From the NCBI GenBank assembly GCA_033980235.1, contig CM067068.1:37041869-37105868 (forward strand): a stretch of DNA of 64,000 bases, given 5' to 3'. Below the pieces are notes generated by a model, which was not told the DNA's origin, made no database searches, and was given only the letters and a program-made list of their open reading frames with translations. The DNA is from Diadema setosum. Taxonomy: Eukaryota > Echinodermata > Echinoidea > Diadematoida > Diadematidae. Every line of letters starts with the position of its first letter. The first letter of the stretch is position 1. This document shows, piece by piece, positions 48,642 to 59,035 of the stretch. Made by a program: the position numbers and the translations under genes.

Positions 48642-51334
48642 TTGAACAGTGGCAGGTGACAGATCAACCCCTCCCCCCCCCCCCCCACAGCAACAACAAA
48701 TAAAATACTAAACCCAGGACAATGAAATTCCCTGAAAGTATGAAATAGTCAACATCCCCAAGCACTATGACTTGAAGGCCTGAAATTCATCAAACAAATC
48801 ATATTTGTAGGGGTTTTAGTGCACTCAAGCACTCAATAAAGGAGCCTGAACATGAAAAGGAGCCTGAAGATGTAGTAATGTCTCAACCTCATTCACACAC
48901 TATGATTCATTACTGTCAAGAATATCATTTTAAACGAGGTAAGTTGATATTCATTAAACATCACATCACCAGATGTCTGCGTATGAACTTTCATAAAGTT
49001 CATATGGTGATTCATTCAACACAATGCATGTGCATGAGTACATGAGAATGTAATGTGCATTTCATTCTCATGTACTGCAACTATGCCTTAAACCCATTTA
49101 AACTGCGCATATGAAATTTGTAAACATGTGTGCATTTCTGTCACCAGATTTGCAAATTGATATTTGCTTAATTCATGCCTACTGCGAGATTACCAACTGG
49201 AAAGTGAAAACTTAATGTAGGCATATACTTGTGTATTCCTTATTGTTTCTTATATTTTAATTTATTATTATTCCTACAACATAAAGTTTTGACTGAATCC
49301 TTACACAAGTCACAAACAATACTGAGTGGCTAACTCTCCCACACAAGACAAATCTCATGGTGTAACAACCTACAGTTGACATTTCCAGGGAGGTGGGACT
49401 CAGTATTGCAGGCTTGGCTTTTGATCCATTTCTTTGGTAAAGGCACCAAAAGGTGCAAAAAAAAAAAGAAATAAAAAAAGATTTATCTCAAATGTAAAAC
49501 TGATTCTTACACTGTAGCTGTTTGCTCTGAACAGAAACATCCTCCCATATTCCATGTACAAGAACCCTGAACCTCGTAAAAATACAGTTTTACCTAGTGT
49601 ATAACTTCATTAGAAATTGTGATTCATAATACATTATAGCGGTTGATGTACTTGATGATATACTCACCACTAAGCTATCACTTGCTTTTCCAGATTTTAA
49701 TGAGCAAAACACACATCGGTAAGATTGGCACTGTCTGGGTGAAGCATGGACTGACAGTCTTCCTCTCAATTCATGTCAATACAGTCCCAGTCACTCCTTG
49801 AGCTACATCATGGTGATAAGACACAACAGTAACTTTGATAATTTGATTGTACACAACTTCAGGACAGTGGTAAATAGGAATGGGAAAGTGAAATGTGATG
49901 ACCAAGAGGAGTATGATATTAGTTACTGACCAATGATAAACTTCCAATTGGGACACACATACATAATACCTCTACATTCATATCCACATTAGATATTCTG
50001 CAGACACAACATACTGTTTATAGTTTAAGAACTGATTCAGTCAGCAAAGTGAAGAAAAATAAAACATGTTTCATATATGCCACCTGACAGAAATTTGAAC
50101 ACCTCAAGATCAAATTTCCTCATCTTTGAGTAAATGCAGTTCACTGTATATTTTAATTTTTTGATTTTTCCTTTTTAATGGCATACATATTGGCAAAACA
50201 CTAATAACTGTTGTCAGCCCAAGATATCATTATATTTATCTTATCTTTTCTGAAATGATATACTGCTGCTATGGTCCAGGCTGACATCACAATCTTTCTT
50301 TGACTTTATTACAGCAAAGTGGTTCCCAACCCTTTCTACTGTATTGAATTTAACTTCACATTTTTTTAATGTGATCATACACAGCCATGTCGCTGTAAAT
50401 GAAGTTGCGATGCCATATGCTTTACATTTTTGCACGGCGTCTGTTCAGGCTAGTGATCAGTAAAATAAGTCTAGGAAGATTACAGTACTTATCAATAGAT
50501 ATTCTTTGCCTAAGAATTCAAAACATAAGTGAACTGGGGGGAAAAAGTAACATGCCCCATGTGCATTGTATGTCATTATGTGAAGATAAGCAATGTGTGA
50601 AGAATTAAAAAAAAAAAGCAAAATATTATGCCTTTGCTAGTAATGCTGGGGAAATACTCCATGTCTATCAGTTGATAAGGAAATTGTTCTGCTGTTCCAA
50701 GATTCCCCAACGTACTGATCAACATACATATATCATACATATTTACATATATATGCATGGATTCCATGATCATGGAAATTACCAAAAAAAGAAAAAAAAA
50801 TCACAGAATGACTATCCCAATGACCTGTCAATTTTCCATGTCCAACCATAGATGGCCAACATAATCTGTACCGGTGCCTCTGTTCCTTTTCATCATTGTT
50901 TGGCCTTGCATTGACTATAATTTTCAAGTCTCACCTTAATATGCACTTTACAAATTTGATAATTTTGAGAATTATGAGGGTAAATACTAGGTATAGATTC
51001 TACTGTACTGTCTAATTTGTCTTTTGCATACTGTCGTACGTCAAACATGTAGATCTAACGTTACATTGTATTACACTTGCTGAAAATAGAATAACAACAT
51101 TTAGGCCTATTCCTACTTGTTCACAATAAGTAGGTCTAGGTCTATTTATATAGCAGCCTACTACAGTACTAGTACAAAATAAGGCGCTGATGTAGTTTGG
51201 TTCTGTGTAATTATTGAGATTTGGTCATGGATACGACGGTACATCATCAGCGCCTATACCTATACACAACCCACAAGGCCACATATCCATTCATGGCAAT
51301 CACGACGGGCGTGCTCCCCCAGAGCTTCGGCGGG

Positions 51335-51660
51335 CTACACAGTCAGGAAAAGTGAAAGTACAAGGCTGGAAGACGGACAAGTCGAGTAATTTTGGAGTGC
51401 ATTTTCTAATCGTGTACCTACAGTTTTCGTATTAACTGCAATTCTGTATGACATGAGACACATTAGTGTGGTATACCAATAGTTTGTATTGCTATTAATC
51501 AATATCATGGGCGAAAAATAATCAAATGAACTTACTGTCACAGAAGGGTGCAATGTCGAGTACACTCAGAGTAGATCCGTTACTTCGCAATTCGTGCGGT
51601 ACAATCCTGCCATACGTCTGTCTGTAGTTACGTTATACGTTATACGTGTCTTCAATCGGC
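51335..51660 (-). other. Exon-like segment in left arm, frame broken
   Basis: On the minus strand this matches the 123-codon frame at 58,664-59,035 but carries indels: the equivalent open frame is only 51,565-51,335. HPSVTVSSF, LINSNTNY, TLMCLMSYR and TKTVGTRLENALQNYSTCPS are shared. A GTAAGTTCATTTGAT donor-like and a CTCATGTCATACAG acceptor-like sequence are kept in both copies about 80 bp apart. Confidence 0.3.
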
Positions 51661-51870
51661 AGTCTAGTCCGCCACAGCCAACGTTAGCTTATTTCATATG
51701 AAAGGTAATTTGTCAACGGTGATAAAATTGATAATAAGGCACGATTTGTAAGAATGATAGATAAAAGATTATGATAATGTACTGTTGTCTGTAGACTGAC
51801 TACTAAAGTATAGACCTGCATTACAATTTTCATTTTATTATTTTTTAAAAGGCTATAAGCCTTACGCACG

Positions 51871-52361
51871 GCTAACTTTCCAGTAGCCTGGCGTGGCGTC
51901 GTGTACACTTGACTACGTGTAGTTAACCTGACGTTACGTGTGCCTGCACCTCGCGTAACGCGTGGTGGACTACGTGTAGCGCCAGGTACAACCACACGTT
52001 ACGCCAGGGTACACGTCGCGTAACGTGTACCCACACATCGCGTAACGCGTGCCCACACCACACGTAACGTGTGGTGTGGGTACGCGTAACGCCAGGTCAG
52101 GCTTCACTGTGCAAAACCCATAGGCGAGCCCGACCTGGCGTTACGCGTACCCACACCACACGTTACGTGTGGTGTGGGCACGCGTTACGCGACGTGTGGG
52201 TACACGTTACGCGACGTGTACCCTGGCGTAACGTGTGGTTGTACCTGGCACTACACGTAGTCCACCACGCGTTACGCGAGGTGTAGGCACACGTAACGTC
52301 AAGTTGACTACACGTAGTCAAGTGTACGCTTCGCCACGCCAGGCTCCTGAAAAATTAGCCT
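51871..52361. mobile_element. CpG-dense palindromic foldback element (copy B)
   Basis: A nearly perfect palindrome of about 490 bp: the left arm starts GGCTAACTTTCCAGTAGCCT and the right arm ends CTCCTGAAAAATTAGCC, meeting at a ~25-bp unpaired centre (TTCACTGTGCAAAACCCATA) near 52,117. Fourteen CGTTACG/CGTAACG words occur in about 375 bp, embedded in CACGTAACGTG, GCGTTACGCG and TGGCGTAACGTG variants. CpG density is far above the surrounding DNA. It has no coding capacity. Long paired arms made of iterated short words are typical of foldback transposons; the family is one I do not know. Confidence 0.85.
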
Positions 52362-52550
52362 TGTTTCAGGACATGTCTTTTTTTTTATTTGCTATAGACT
52401 ATACGTGTCTAATTATTTTTCATGAGCTGAGATATCCTGTGTAGGTGATGTGATGCGGGAGATTCTGTCTTTGAACCATTTAATTTTCTATTATTGTTTC
52501 TAATTGGATGATAAATTAAAAAAAAACATAACTATGGTATGGGTTCCTGG

Positions 52551-52617
52551 GGGATGTTTCATCAATTTAGTTAGCCTTGACAACTTGTCAGCTCTGACAA
52601 CTTTCATGAAACGGTAC
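52551..52617. other. Short imperfect hairpin, possible MITE remnant
   Basis: GGATGTTTCATCAA faces TTCATGAAACGGTACC, with an inner TTGACAACTTGTCA and CTGACAACTTT. Small hairpins of this style are dispersed in many invertebrate genomes; no target duplication was found. Confidence 0.4.
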
Positions 52618-53628
52618 CATGGAGTGGCACGTCTATCATTCAGTATTTTGGGATTGTAATTCACGCACAATAATAATTATAAAGCCGTTTACAAATTCTT
52701 CTTCCACAAATATTTGTTGATGAAAATGATAACATGAAAGTTTTATTCTAAATGCACTGTAGAAATTCAAGTTGTAATACTATTATGTATGGTGCATGTG
52801 CTGCCTGCAGAGATTATGATTTGCATTCGTTCATTTTTGTGTATATTTTTTGGTAATAATTTTGAGTTGTGCCGTCATGTACATGTATTATGTGGTATAC
52901 ATGTGAACAACAATCAACTGAAGTTTTCTGTATACGTCCTAATCATAACTAACATAATAAACACTTGCCAATTTGAATCTCTATTTGGCAGATTGCTAGT
53001 TATTGTTTTTCTTTCAGGTCAGTTTAATTCCGGCAGAAGGTCGAAATTCTTTCTTTTTGGACCCATGTCATGGAACTACTCAATTTCTGTGTAGCTTAAT
53101 ACCTGTATTGTCAATAATCGCATTTAAAAAGAACTGACTTGCTACTCTCATGAAATTAAGAAAATATCTCATCAAAATGACACAATGTCTCATCTGATAA
53201 GAGATAATTATATCTTGCTTTGATGAAATAGAAATATTTTTTCACATGTCTCTCCCTGGGCTCCGTATATATACGAAAAAAAAAAAGTGGACAAAACAAT
53301 CCATAACTTCGACGATGGTGCTGAAAAATCACTCATTCTTCCGTTTTTAACACACGCACCATAACAGTGTCTGCGTTGATGCTGGCTATTCAGAAAGCTT
53401 CTTTCATACCACTCCATCCTATCATGGCGAATTCTTGTCATTAGATGCCGACAGTGGCATCTGCTTATGTCATCTGTATAGCAGTTGTATTATAATAATG
53501 AGGGCTTTAGCTTTGTAAAAACAGGCCCAAGCCAAGAGATTGAAGCCCTTGCAGGTTTTCTACTAGCACTTGAAAAGAACCGAACATTTTCATCAATTCA
53601 ATCTACATTAATGTACCTCTTAGGGATC

Positions 53629-53756
53629 CAGCAGAGGTGGGCGCACAGAGCGTGTCCCGCCTCTTTTATTTTTTTTTTTGTTAAAACGATAGAAATAAAA
53701 AGACAACGTCAGTCAATGAACCCCCCTTTTTATGGAATTCTTGGATCCGCTCCTGT
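53629..53756. mobile_element. Diverged relative of the 45,552 MITE
   Basis: It starts CAGCAGAGGTGGGCGC and ends TTCTTGGATCCGCTCCTG, the latter close to the right end TTTCTGGATCCACCCCTG at 45,705. An interior poly-T and C run are also similar in layout. No target duplication was found. Confidence 0.5.
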
Positions 53757-56221
53757 GTACATTGATATCGGCATGTCTACCAAACATGAATCTATCCATC
53801 GAAGAAAAACAGTGACATATTCTTTATTGTAATTAAGCAGGAATGATATACGATATCGAAGCACAATTCAAATGCGATAAATACGAGACATAGATAATGA
53901 TATCGGTTTTCTTTTGTGTTTCTCTTTCATTTATCTTTTTGAGACCCTGAATCTCAAAACCGACAAAAAGTCACAAGACATGAATTTCTTAGGTTTAGGG
54001 CAAATTCTAAAAGAACACACTCTGAGCTTTAAATGATGTATTCAATTCAAATGGACTCTCCTAACTAATCTAACTATTGGAAAGAAATCACACATTGTTG
54101 AAAAGTGTGAACTGAGGAAAGAGGATCTGAAGTACTGGGTGTATTCATGCGCTTTTTAAATCTTCACCAAACAGTATGCATAGCTGTGCCGTGTATGGGA
54201 CAAAAACGGGATCTAAAACACAGGATCAACAGCAACGAAGGGATTATCAGATTAAGCTGAAATAGAGCATGCTCTAGTAACATATTCTGTCCAGGCTATG
54301 ATGCCAACTTTACAAGCAGTAGCATTCCTTGTTACTTCAAAGTGAAGAGTGTGTCTAAGGGTTTGGAAGATGATATGGGATTTCCATGCTGAAACATAAT
54401 ATACTTGATCTCCCTCACTTTACAACAAAAAAAGAGGCTGTAGAAAAACTGCTTAAAACACACTTTACCATGCATGTATAATGACCCGAAACTTATGAGA
54501 AATATACAGTAGTGAAGAAGAAGAAAGACTTAAGATTGATCTGGTTTGCCTGTTTCAGCACTGAATGGTGAAACAGATGAGCGTTTCAGTGAGTCCTGAT
54601 GTAAAATTAAGGGTTGCGACCTTTTTTTGGTTTTTGTGATGCACGGTCACATTTATTTTCTACAAGTAGACAGTACACAATGACTGCAGTGTACCTGCGT
54701 CCATTAGGGAAGGCTGAACATAAATGTTTCTTGTTGCATCAAGTTTAATATTTTGAATGCCCCAAAACATGACGAAAAATCAGGAAGAAAACAAAATGTC
54801 ATCAAATATCAAAACAGTCAAAAGTCATGAAAATTACGTGAAGAGACTGCAGGTATAGCAAAGGGTTTCATAAATGGTTTGTGAGTTTGAAGATAGAAAG
54901 AAAGCCATATACCTACGAAGTGAAATTCATGAAGAAATAATGCAATTTATGGACCACGATAATAATGTCAATTTTGGCAGGTACGGTATAATGGTATAAG
55001 TATATTACTATGAAAAAGTGCTTAAATGGCGTCATTAACATAATTCGAATAACATTCACTTTGACAAAGTTCATAAAGTCATACCACATCAATGAATGAT
55101 GAACTGAGATATAAACAGGTTTTGTTTTTTCCCATGACACATTATGTTCATGAAAATTATTAACGTTGGGGGTATACATACGTCAATTTTTGTCATTGAT
55201 AGATAAATTTTATTGTCCAATTTGGCCATTAGAGAAAAAAAAAGGAATAGCGGGTTTGGCTGTATCACAACAGACCGAGGTTTATGGCCATGGGAGACTA
55301 ATGGTGCTCTGGTAACATTGGTCTTGTCGAGAAGCATCTAGCTGGAATGCATGCAGTATGTGACCTCTGTGTTGTTCTTCATATTTTCTTTGCAAGAAAG
55401 ATGTGCAAATACAGATTTCTGTGACCCGATCACCTTTCTCTGTTGTCCCCGGGCCACGGCGAAAATGTAATGTCCAGCCTTGTATGATGCGTTGCACCAG
55501 TTTAGAAGAATAAAATAGATAAAGTTGGACCAACATTAGTTAGACTGCAGTTTAAGGATGGGCTCCAGCATGCAACCACTGTCATTTAGCATTATGAACT
55601 TTCAGGTAATTATTGCATTACTCTATTCTTAGGACGTGATATGACCACATATTGCATTTCTCAAGTACAGTCTCACACATAAACGCTGTCAAAGCAAAAC
55701 TATACGTTGTCAGTGTTGAGAGAAAAAATTCTTTCGTTTTAGTGTTGTTTGCTGTGAGCGGATGTGATTGCAAAAAAAAAAAAGAAGAAAAAAGACAGAT
55801 AGCTACTGATATAATTATGATGCACGGGATTATGGTGATTTATTACATCCCAGTTCGGATAATCTAAGCGTGAGGTATAGATGAGAGGGAGAATTTCGAA
55901 TACAGGCATATTATTCTGATGAATTCCCCAATTAGTGATTTAATATACCCACAACTGGTGGTGAAAGTATATAGGAATAAAGCAATATGTAAAGTTGTAT
56001 GTGTATGTCCAGGTCAATAGTGGATGTTGTGCAATTGTCCATGTGTCCAGAATGTGATGTTTTTGGAAAGGTTATGCATATCCTTACTGCACTGCCTGTG
56101 TCTGGTTCATGGCATAACAGTCCGTATGCGTACAATCATGCGTCTGTGGCCACAAGAGGGTGCTATTCACAAGACGTTACGTTGTATTACTGTATTGTGA
56201 TCTGCTATGCAGTCAGGTCTA

Positions 56222-56668
56222 AGGCTGCGTTCACATAGAAGTATACTATTCCGGTATTCGGGCTCTTTTTTCGAGGGCACGCGAATAGCTTGAATCTAAC
56301 GATTTCCTCACACCGGTTCACATAAGAGGGCACTATTCGAAAGTACGAATAGCTGCGAAAAGTATAGCAAAGTGGGAATCGAGCTTGTTCGATTTTCTTG
56401 CAGCGTATACCGTCTCTCGTTTATAAAATAATGACAGTTTTTGGTCTGGATTTGCCCTTTAGCAAAAATAAGCATGTAGACTGACATTCTGATGCAGTTT
56501 AGAAATTGTTAATAAGATTTGCTGCGATGTAGGAGGAAGAAATCCTCACTACATGGGATGGTGAGTTGACGGTGCGGGTGATGGTGTATATTCGGTGCTC
56601 GAATAGCGAATAGCGAATAGCGAATACCGAATATCGAATACCGAATAGTTCTATGTGAACGCAGCCTA
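56222..56668. mobile_element. ~447-bp TIR element with 7-bp internal repeats
   Basis: The left end AGGCTGCGTTCACATAGAA is matched exactly by the inverted right end TTCTATGTGAACGCAGCCT, a 19-bp perfect TIR. Near the right end, GAATAGC/GAATACC/GAATATC heptamers run in tandem (about 56,609-56,648), and ATTCG/CGAATAG words also occur near the left end, so the subterminal motifs are mirrored. No coding capacity. This fits a non-autonomous DNA transposon, possibly hAT-like; an 8-bp target duplication was not found. Confidence 0.8.
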
Positions 56669-56677
56669 ACGCATACT

Positions 56678-56756
56678 CATTGCATTCGTATATGGAATCA
56701 GTGTGTTAAATTGTGCCCAAAGAGTATACACTCTGATTCCTTATACGAATGTAATG
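56678..56756. other. Hairpin with ~30-bp arms beside the TIR element
   Basis: CATTGCATTCGTATATGGAA (56,678) is mirrored by TTCCTTATACGAATGTAATG (ending 56,756). Pairing continues inwards through TCAGTGTGT/ATACACTCTGA. The loop is about 18 bp. There are about three mismatches. It starts 10 bp after the TIR element, so it may be a second, nested foldback. Confidence 0.65.
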
Positions 56757-56828
56757 TGTAATCTCTCCTGACTAAACTCTTTGGTTGTGCCATCTTGAAT
56801 AATGCGGTTATGTTAGGCCTATATGCAG

Positions 56829-56930
56829 AGCTACCATCAAGTCTCAAGCATGCGTGAGACTCAATCATTTAGGGGCAATCTCACAATCTCACGCATGGCA
56901 CCCATTTTTCTCACGCATCGGGCCAAGTCT
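56829..56930. repeat. CTCACGCATG-containing short repeat
   Basis: GCATGCGTGAGAC, TCTCACGCATGG and TCTCACGCATCGG lie within 100 bp, the first inverted with respect to the others. Probably a fragment of a small dispersed repeat. Confidence 0.4.
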
Positions 56931-57972
56931 GGAACTTGGGCCTATAATAATGAGTATAGCTCAAAAGATTAAAGTGATAGTTGCAAATGAAGGTATATTT
57001 CCCTTTTGTCTTTCAAAATAAGTAAAAGATAGTCACTTATAAGTATGCACCTAGCTGATGAAATTGAAAAAGCTCCCTACTCTGGCCACAGAGGGGCCGG
57101 GGCAAATCCCCTCCCACACCCTTGCTCGCGCGCATATTCGCATGCCGAGATGCCGATTAATGAATATCTCACTCATAATTTTTTTTTTTTTTTTTTTTTT
57201 AACTTGGCATCCCTGCCTAGTGTATGTTTGAGTGCAAGCCTTCTGTCCACGCCCTGATCATGGTGTAATAAGCACGAGCCCTTTACATTGTCATGGCATA
57301 TATTATGTCTGGTTATATCTAGTTTCCCCATTTCAATCCTGTATAATTTCCGATCCCGATTGTATAGACCGCGGGCAGAAGCTTAGCCCAAATTCTTACT
57401 TTTCATTTAATATTATGTCATTTTATGTTCATTTTCCTCTTTTTTTTTACTCACTTCGATAAAGGAACTACAATCACACTGTGATAGCATAGGGCTTGTG
57501 GTAGGCATTACTTTGTCATATAAAGCAAGGAGGTATATAGGGCCTATAACAAAGACGACTTGTCATATTTATTGTGCATGGGAATTCAGGAAGCTTTGTA
57601 AAGTATGATACTTTTATAAATAAATGTTTGTGGTAGAATCATTTCTCATTTACTTGGTAATTACTACTGTGGGAGAATTGCAGTCTGTTAAAACAATTAA
57701 ATGACAATATACAAGTCACCATGGCAAACTGGTATTGCTTTTGTTAAACTGTTTTTAAGTTTTCCTATTATTTATAGATCATGGATCAACAGATTTTCAT
57801 AAAAACACCCCGGCCCCCATCCTTTCTTTATGCCCCTGAGGCCTGCCGTTACCATGCCATAATCGGAATAAACAGATTTCCAGCAATCATATCACCCCTA
57901 TCCGACAGAATATCTGCTCTGGTGAAAACATTATTTTAAATAGATATGCACTGAGACTTTTAGCCTGAAACA

Positions 57973-58462
57973 AGGCTAACTTTCCAGTAACCTGGCGTGG
58001 CGTTAATGTACACTTAACTACGTGTAGTAACCAGACGTTACGTGTGCCTACACCTCGCGTAACGCGTGGTGGAGTACGTGTAGTGCCAGGTACAACCACA
58101 CGTTACGCCAGGGTACACGTCACGTAACGTGTACCCACACGTCGCGTAACGCGTGCCTCACCACACGTAACGTGTGGTGTGGGTACGCGTAACGCCAGGT
58201 CGGGCTCGCCTATGGGTTTTGCACAGTGAAGCCTGACCTGACGTTACGCGTACCCACACCACACGTTACGTGTGGTGAGGCACGCGTTACGCGACGTGTG
58301 GGTACACGTTACGCGACGCGTACCCTGGCGTAACGTGTGGTTGTACCTGGCACTACACGTACTCCACCACGCGTTACGCGAGGTGTAGGCACACGTAACG
58401 GCTTGTTACTACACGTAGTCAAGTGTACCCTAACGGGCCGCCAGGCTACTGGAAAGTTAGCC
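57973..58462. mobile_element. CpG-dense palindromic foldback element (copy C)
   Basis: Same palindrome as copy B in inverted position: it starts GGCTAACTTTCCAGTAACCT, ends CTACTGGAAAGTTAGCC, and has an unpaired centre CTATGGGTTTTGCACAGTG near 58,217. Again 14 CGTTACG/CGTAACG words occur. Differences from B occur in both arms. Outside its left edge (TTTTAGCCTGAAACAA) homology to copy B's flank ends at once. Confidence 0.85.
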
Positions 58463-58663
58463 TTGCGCAAGGCTTTATATCCTTTAAAAAAATAATAAAA
58501 TAAAAATTGTAATACAGGTCTATACTTTAGTAGTCAGTCTACAGACAACAGTACATTATCATTATCTTTTATCTATCATTGTTACAAATCGTGCCTTTTT
58601 ATAATTTTCATCACCATTGACAATAAATTACCTTTCATATGATATACAGTAAGCTATTAAACG

Positions 58664-59035
58664 TTGGCTGTGGCAGACTGCATGCCCATTGAAGAATGTA
58701 GACGTACGCTGTACCGCACCGCACGCGAAGTATCCGACCTAGCTAGGCCTACTCTGAATGTACTCGACATTGAATTGCACCCCTCTGTGACAGTAAGTTC
58801 ATTTGATTTTTTGATATTGATTAATAGCAATACAAACTATTTGTCTACTACACTAATGTGTCTCATGTCATACAGAACTGCAGTTAATAGGAAAACTGTA
58901 GGTACACGATTAGAAAATGCACTCCAAAATTACTCGACTTGTCCGTCTTCCAAGTACCAGCCTTGTAGTAGTTGTACTTTCACTTTTCCTGACGGAGTGG
59001 CCCGCCGAAGCTCTGGGGGAGCGCGCCCGTCGTGA
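58664..59035 (+). other. 123-codon frame over an exon-intron-exon-like segment (unknown)
   Basis: The frame begins MAVADCMPIEECRRTLYRTA and runs through TLMCLMSYR and LENALQNYSTCPSS. A strong donor-like CAGTAAGTT at about 58,790 and an acceptor-like CTCATGTCATACAG ending at about 58,875 would bracket an ~80-bp intron that happens to be open. No domain is recognised. The inverted copy in the left arm has indels that break the frame, which argues against constraint. It may be a remnant of a small transcribed unit carried by the duplication. Confidence 0.3.

Larger units (their letters stand above)
47270..50100 (+). repeat. Diverged ~1.63-kb tandem duplication inside the left arm
   Basis: GTGTGCATTTCTG starts at 47,496 and again at 49,128 (offset 1,632). 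Other shared words are CTATGAACTGCCATAAAGTT against CGTATGAACTTTCATAAAGT, ATACCAATTGGGAAGTAAAA against TTACCAACTGGAAAGTGAAA, and GATTGGCACTGTCT (48,501 and 49,725). The divergence is far higher than between the two arms, so this duplication is older than the inversion. The right arm carries the same pair in reverse order. Confidence 0.75.
46492..52370 (+). repeat. Left arm of a ~6-kb inverted duplication
   Basis: It is the reverse complement of 57,963-64,000, in order. Anchor pairs include 46,492 with 64,000, 47,821 with 62,862, 48,000 with 62,640, 49,740 with 60,950, 50,400 with 59,920, 51,200 with 59,150, and 51,871 with 58,462. Divergence is modest, roughly several percent by eye, with indels: about 200 bp near 46,671-46,872 are present only in this arm, and about 390 bp (60,437-60,825) only in the other. 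No intact gene is visible. It is either a genuine inverted duplication or two divergent haplotypes joined in assembly. Confidence 0.93.
52371..57962. other. Unique spacer between the inverted arms, no gene seen
   Basis: The two edges do not match each other: homology between the arms stops at the palindrome edge. The first ~75 bp (52,371-52,446) are instead homologous to the flank of copy A at 43.67 kb. The rest is AT-rich DNA with small elements described separately. Frames of 60-115 codons (for example 53,485-53,832) show no domain. Confidence 0.6.
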
